The notes under the pieces are model-generated. The model was not told the DNA's origin. It did not search any database and worked only from the letters and a program-made list of their open reading frames with translations. Of a DNA stretch of 13,451 nucleotides, positions 9,290 to 13,451 are shown one piece after another. Source of the DNA: Smittium culicis. Lineage: Eukaryota; Kickxellomycota; Harpellomycetes; Harpellales; Legeriomycetaceae. Positions within the stretch are counted from its first letter, which is position 1. Every line of letters starts with the position of its first letter. The DNA is taken from the NCBI GenBank assembly GCA_001970855.1, contig LSSN01001292.1:1-13451 (forward strand), read 5' to 3'. Position numbers and translations under genes: made by a program.

Positions 9290-9545
9290 AACTGAAAGAT
9301 CCACTCAGGTATTGCTTCAAGTAGTCTGGATGACCGAAGCTACAAGCAGTCATGGAATTAAGTTCGTTCCAGCAAAATCGAATCTGTTAAGATTATTGAG
9401 TTCCTAGTCAGAGCCTTACACCTAACAGGATTAATAAAAAATAGGTTTCTAACCAAAGGTTGGAATGATCGACCTGGCTCTCCTAAAATATGCTGCTAAA
9501 CGACTGAGATCCGTAATGCTGTCGAACGCTCGACATTGCACAGAA
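9290..9545 (+). ncRNA. GC island with nested hairpins: candidate structured RNA or sequence relic
   Basis: G+C is about 42% (102 of 240 bases at 9301-9540) within DNA of roughly 20%. Predicted pairing on the plus strand: AGAGCC 9410-9415 with GGCTCT 9476-9481; inside it AGGT 9443-9446 with ACCT 9472-9475; and an 8-bp stem 9447-9454 with 9458-9465 around loop AAA, with one G-U pair that fits the plus strand. Outer hairpins are ATGAC 9330-9334 with GTCAT 9349-9353, and TGTCGA 9520-9525 with TCGACA 9530-9535. A T-run at 9554-9558 could end a polymerase III transcript. A competing view is a decayed coding sequence: one plus frame from 9296 to about 9631 is open except for stops at 9359 and 9497. 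I do not recognise it as RNase P, SRP, snRNA or tRNA. Confidence 0.3.
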
Positions 9546-12500
9546 AATTTCTATTTTTGCATTACTTGATAGATTTTATACTTGTGGATTTCCCTGTTTT
9601 TATACCTAATTTTAAGAATGAAGTTTTTAGCATTTGATTTTTAATCATTTTATATTTTTTTAGAATGTCAATCCGATTTTCTGATTACACCGCTACACCT
9701 TTTTTTTATTCTATTTTTACAGGGGAAATAGCATTTCCGTCATAAATACGAGATTGATTAAAAAATTTTATCTTGACTAATCTTATCTTTGAATCGCTTC
9801 AGCTGTTATATTTATAAGATAGCTGAGTATAAAATTTTAGGGAATATTTGCATCAATCCAAAAAATAATCAACTTTCCATAATAAAAACTAAAAATTTTT
9901 ATTCCTATTGTACTTATGATATACATTTAAATAATCATGATGCCAAAGGAAAAAAAAGAAAAAGAAAAATTAAGTAAAAAAAAACTCTTTTGAACCTTTA
10001 ATTATACTCATAATATAAAATTCAGTATAAAAAAAAATTAGCATTGAGTTAACTTATTATTTTAATTCTAGAATTTTCAAAGATATAGATTATTGGATAG
10101 TTATTTGTATGTTTGTACCATTTAAAGAAATTAAAATAACAAATTATATCTTATAATGCCTTTGATTTATCACTTGGTAAATAATATGTTTTTTGGTCAA
10201 AAATATCAATAAGCATTAAATAATTTTCATCAATAAAATTTAAAATCTATATATCAATAACCAAATTTTTATAAATAAGTATCTTAATTTCATATTTTAA
10301 CTTATCGTTTCATCTATTCCATACCCATTTTCTGATTCTTCATAATCTACTAGTTGTATTGAAAAAAAATCATATTATGAATAGTTCCGTTTTTCAACGA
10401 CAAATATATTTCATCTAACAGTTCTTTTTATCAGAAAATTTTTATTTTTGATTAAAAAATAACATAATATAATTTTCATCTAGTTTTTGACTTCTATATT
10501 ACACTAATTAATAGATCAGAAAATTATTTTAAACTTTATTTCACATAGAAAATAATATACTCTTTTTTCTGAAATATTTGTTTAAAATTTTTAATACAGT
10601 AGTTTAGTATACAATTTAAGTATAGTCGCTCATTTAATTTGGATCTACATAAAAATTACAATTATCGAGTAAAAATAAAGCTTGAACAAAAAAATTATAA
10701 ATCTATTATCAAAAATTTTTTCATTTTTCTATTTTCTATGTAAAATAACATTAATTTTTATACCTGGCTCTTAAAAATAAAATTCACATTTTAATTTTAA
10801 CAAGGAGGCCTATTAATATAAGAATTACAACAATTTATGCATAAATCGGATTGCACGAAAATTTAATAGTGAAAATCAAGCACTTTGTAGTCACACACAT
10901 ATCAAACATAAATTTATATAACTGATATCAGGTCTTAGCTTAAAAATACATCTAATTATAATTTTTTTTAGATATTAATTTCAACATATTTTTGAAATTT
11001 ATCCTTAATTTATAAATATTTAAATTCTTTTTAAATAATTCCTAAAATATTTAAATTGGTTTTATTTCTTGTAAAAAAATTTTTTGTGTATAATTTAATC
11101 TAAATTTTAAAAACATAGTTTCTGATAGGTTTAATATTTTTTTGAGTTTATTTATGACAATCTAATTTTTCCAAAATAATAATTGCCTCAAAAAAAGTAA
11201 GATGAATCCTAGGATTCATTTAAAAATGTATTAATAAATTCAAAAAAAAAATTTTTTTAAACGGAATATTGTTTATGAAAAGAGCACTTTTATGCATAAA
11301 GAGTAGCAGCGATTGAAATTTTATATTCAATTGATATATGGTATATAAAATATAGTATTTTTTTTAGCAAATAATTCTTTCAGAATTAAATGAATAATAA
11401 AAATTCCTTTCGAATTTCGCCTAGAATATCAAAATTTTTGAGTATTCATGACAATAATTTTAAGCTGAAAAAAAGCGCTTACTTCGTTTAGAATCCCCCA
11501 AACAATCACTTTTGTCGTTTACTCTATTAAGACACTTTTAAGAGTACACGATTATTTTTTCGCAAATTTAATGAACTTTATATATTTAATAAATTTACTG
11601 ATATTTTTTTAATTAATTTATACAAATTTTATAAGATTTGCGCTCTCGAAGTTATAGCATAAGCAAATTTTGAAGAATTGGTTGTATTATTAAATAATAT
11701 AGATGTATTAGTCTCTTATTACGATTTCAACAAGAAAAAATGTAATTCAATTGTTAGATAAATATTTAGGGAATCAATAAATTAAAAATATTTAGAAAAT
11801 CAAGATTTAATAAATCTCTAAATTTATTTACCTGTATTGAGATCGTTTACCTAGGTCAAATAATTAATAAAGTAGAAATTTTGGATAAATAAAGTAATTC
11901 AAAAAAAATAAATTCAGAAAAAAAATATAAAAGTCGTGAAAAAAACTTCCTAGGAAATACGGATTCACTTTAATAACAATTCAGAGCCTATCTAAAATTA
12001 ATAAAACCTTTTGAATTTCACTAATTAAACTTTACTTTTGAATTTTTTTTCGAACTAAATCTGAAACTGAAATTTATATTCAACTTTGAATATTAATTCC
12101 GAAATACTTTGAAATTTTAGTTATAAATATTTCTATTTAATTTAACTAATTTACCTCATTAGTAGGTATTTTAAATTAATCTATGAGTCTAAAACTCAAA
12201 AATTATAGCCAATTGATTTAAATCTATTAAAAAATAAATATTTGAATTTTTAGATATTTAAAATTCTGATACCCTAAGTATTTTTATTAAATTTAATTTT
12301 AATACATTACTCAATTATGAATCGCTATCGATTGCATTACCAGATCCAGCCAATAAATTGATTTATTTTTATTATGAAATTAAGAAACCAGAAAAAATTC
12401 TCTTATTGAATAATTAATTTCACTTCTTTATAGTATAAAATATATATTAAATAATGTTTCTGAAATTTAGCATGTTAATAACTGAATATTCAGAAATTTT

Positions 12501-13181
12501 AATTCAAATAATTATGGGAAATATATATTATTTGGCGTATTATTTATACATTCTAAGCCTTTTATCTTGGTCTTGATATTATATTATAAATTTTAGGTTA
12601 TTAAATATAATGGTAAAGAAAGGGATTTTATTTAATCTATTACGATGGATGGATTAACATTAAGAAAAATTTATTAATAAAAAATTTAAAGATTAAATAC
12701 TCAATTTTATGACTTAAGCCATATAAATATGGAAGAAAGAATTTTAAATAACCATCAATTATAATTCCGATATTAATTAAAGTACATTTATTATTAGCCC
12801 ATTAAAATATATTTACGATATGCATTTATATATGTTTTATGCGGATGTGATCCTTTTCAGAAAATTCGTAATTCCTATGTAATTTTGATACTAATAGCTC
12901 TAATAGGCTAAATACCAAAAAAAAAAATTTTGATTTTTTGAGAAAATATAAATAATTTGTTACTTATTATTTGTTTTAAAATCACCAATTATTTTATGAG
13001 ATTTTTTTTTTCCATTTTAAGACTATCTACTGTTATGTCCAGAATAATCAAATTGAAAGTGAGAAATAAAAATGGTTAGCGAGGGATAAGTTTTACACCG
13101 CACTTATTCAACTATTTTATTTCACTATTAAATTATGATTTATTAAATTTATATAAAAACAATCTGGGAGACTGCTGGTGT
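9546..13181. other. Extremely AT-rich gene desert
   Basis: About 3.6 kb holds no convincing gene; 12001-12060 has 11 G or C in 60 bases. Runs of A and T, short palindromic AT words and many stops in every frame fill it. A 62-codon frame at 9789-9977 has low-complexity Lys/Asn/Ile composition, no ATG and no supporting features. Isolated TTCGAA-like words near 11409 do not form tRNA arms. The composition suggests subtelomeric, centromere-flanking or similarly gene-poor chromatin. Confidence 0.6.
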
Positions 13182-13205
13182 CGGTTTACCATGGGAGGTA
13201 AACCG
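13182..13205. repeat. Perfect 9-bp inverted repeat (hairpin) next to the tandem array
   Basis: CGGTTTACC (13182-13190) and GGTAAACCG (13197-13205) are exact reverse complements around the 6-nt loop ATGGGA. It lies in a small G+C-richer patch (about 13165-13210) ending 13 bp before the 9-bp array, and is followed by the related word GTTAACC. It could be a protein-binding palindrome, an RNA or DNA hairpin, or a junction scar. Confidence 0.8.
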
Positions 13206-13217
13206 TTAACCTTATAT

Positions 13218-13451
13218 ACTAACTAAACTAACTAAACTAACTAAACTAACTAAACTAACTAAACTAACTAAACTAACTAAACTAACTAAACTAACTAAAC
13301 TAACTAAACTAACTAAACTAACTAAACTAACTAAACTAACTAAACTAACTAAACTAACTAAACTAACTAAACTAACTAAACTAACTAAACTAACTAAACT
13401 AACTAAACTAACTAAACTAACTAAACTAACTAAACTAACTAAACTAACTAA
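13218..13451. repeat. 26-copy perfect 9-bp tandem array (ACTAACTAA), continues off the window
   Basis: All 234 bases follow an exact 9-bp period with no variant unit. The unit is an alternation of CTAA and CTAAA on the plus strand, so the minus strand reads TTAG/TTTAG. The plus strand has no G at all. The T/G strand resembles telomeric TTAG-type repeats but lacks GG. Its 3' end points left, into the unique DNA, which is the wrong way for a telomere capping this right end. The array may be a satellite, an interstitial telomere-like block, or an assembly artefact. Confidence 0.95.

Noticed and set aside
9083..9304. Minus-strand 73-codon frame
   Set aside because: It starts at GTG directly after a stop, is low-complexity Phe/Ile/Lys-rich, and matches nothing I know.
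9361..9370. Possible polymerase III B box (AGTTCGTTCC) or tRNA T-arm
   Set aside because: It is one base short of the usual B-box spacing, and no full cloverleaf can be drawn around it.
9789..9977. Plus 62-codon frame
   Set aside because: It has no ATG start and a Lys/Asn/Ile-rich composition expected by chance in AT-rich DNA.
11401..11430. TTCGAATTTCGCC resembling a tRNA T-loop
   Set aside because: There are no pairing T-stem, anticodon or acceptor arms nearby.
13218..13451. A normal telomere capping the right end
   Set aside because: The plus strand is the C/A strand; a right-end telomere should show the T/G-rich strand 5' to 3' toward the end. The repeat also lacks GG. It is recorded as a tandem array of open nature.
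13218..13451. CRISPR-like array
   Set aside because: The units are contiguous 9-mers with no spacers, and the genes are eukaryotic.

Overview
The window looks like a piece of an A+T-rich fungal nuclear chromosome. It has two spliced, plus-strand, single-copy eukaryotic genes: the 3' part of MCM2 (replicative helicase subunit) and a complete septin that aligns best with the fungal Cdc11 group. The introns are short (75-215 nt), start with GTAA and end in TAG, and several carry CTAAY branch sites, which is a fungal style. I cannot name the species. The AT-rich codons and spacers suggest an early-diverging or otherwise AT-biased fungus, but that is inference.

Layout: 1-2459 is MCM2, with its 5' end outside the window and one intron at 310-384. 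2460-5004 is a 2.5 kb spacer: a G-over-C-skewed AT-rich part (2460-3590), a hairpin-rich block of about 40% G+C (3590-3900), a mixed stretch with one weak ORF and an A13 run (3900-4500), a purine-rich repeat patch (4540-4620), and a pyrimidine-rich promoter/leader (4860-5004). 5005-6709 is CDC11 in six exons (315 aa), embedded in strongly C-over-G-skewed DNA. 6710-13217 is about 6.5 kb of roughly 80% A+T DNA with no believable gene. It is interrupted by one sharp island of about 42% G+C at 9290-9545 that can fold into nested hairpins. 13218-13451 is a perfect 26-copy array of a 9-bp repeat (ACTAACTAA) that runs off the window, preceded by a 9-bp perfect hairpin.

The two genes are not an operon and have separate jobs: Mcm2 belongs to the MCM2-7 helicase that licenses and unwinds replication origins, and Cdc11 is a filament-forming GTP-binding protein of the septin ring at division sites. 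The right part resembles chromosome-end or centromere-flanking DNA. However, the 9-bp array has its T/G-rich strand pointing inward, opposite to what a telomere at this end would show, so its nature is open.

The points most worth a second look are the 9-bp array and its orientation, the structured GC island at 9290-9545, the septin that lacks a coiled coil and has unusual arginines in its nucleotide-binding motifs, and the intron whose retention would remove the septin's acidic tail.
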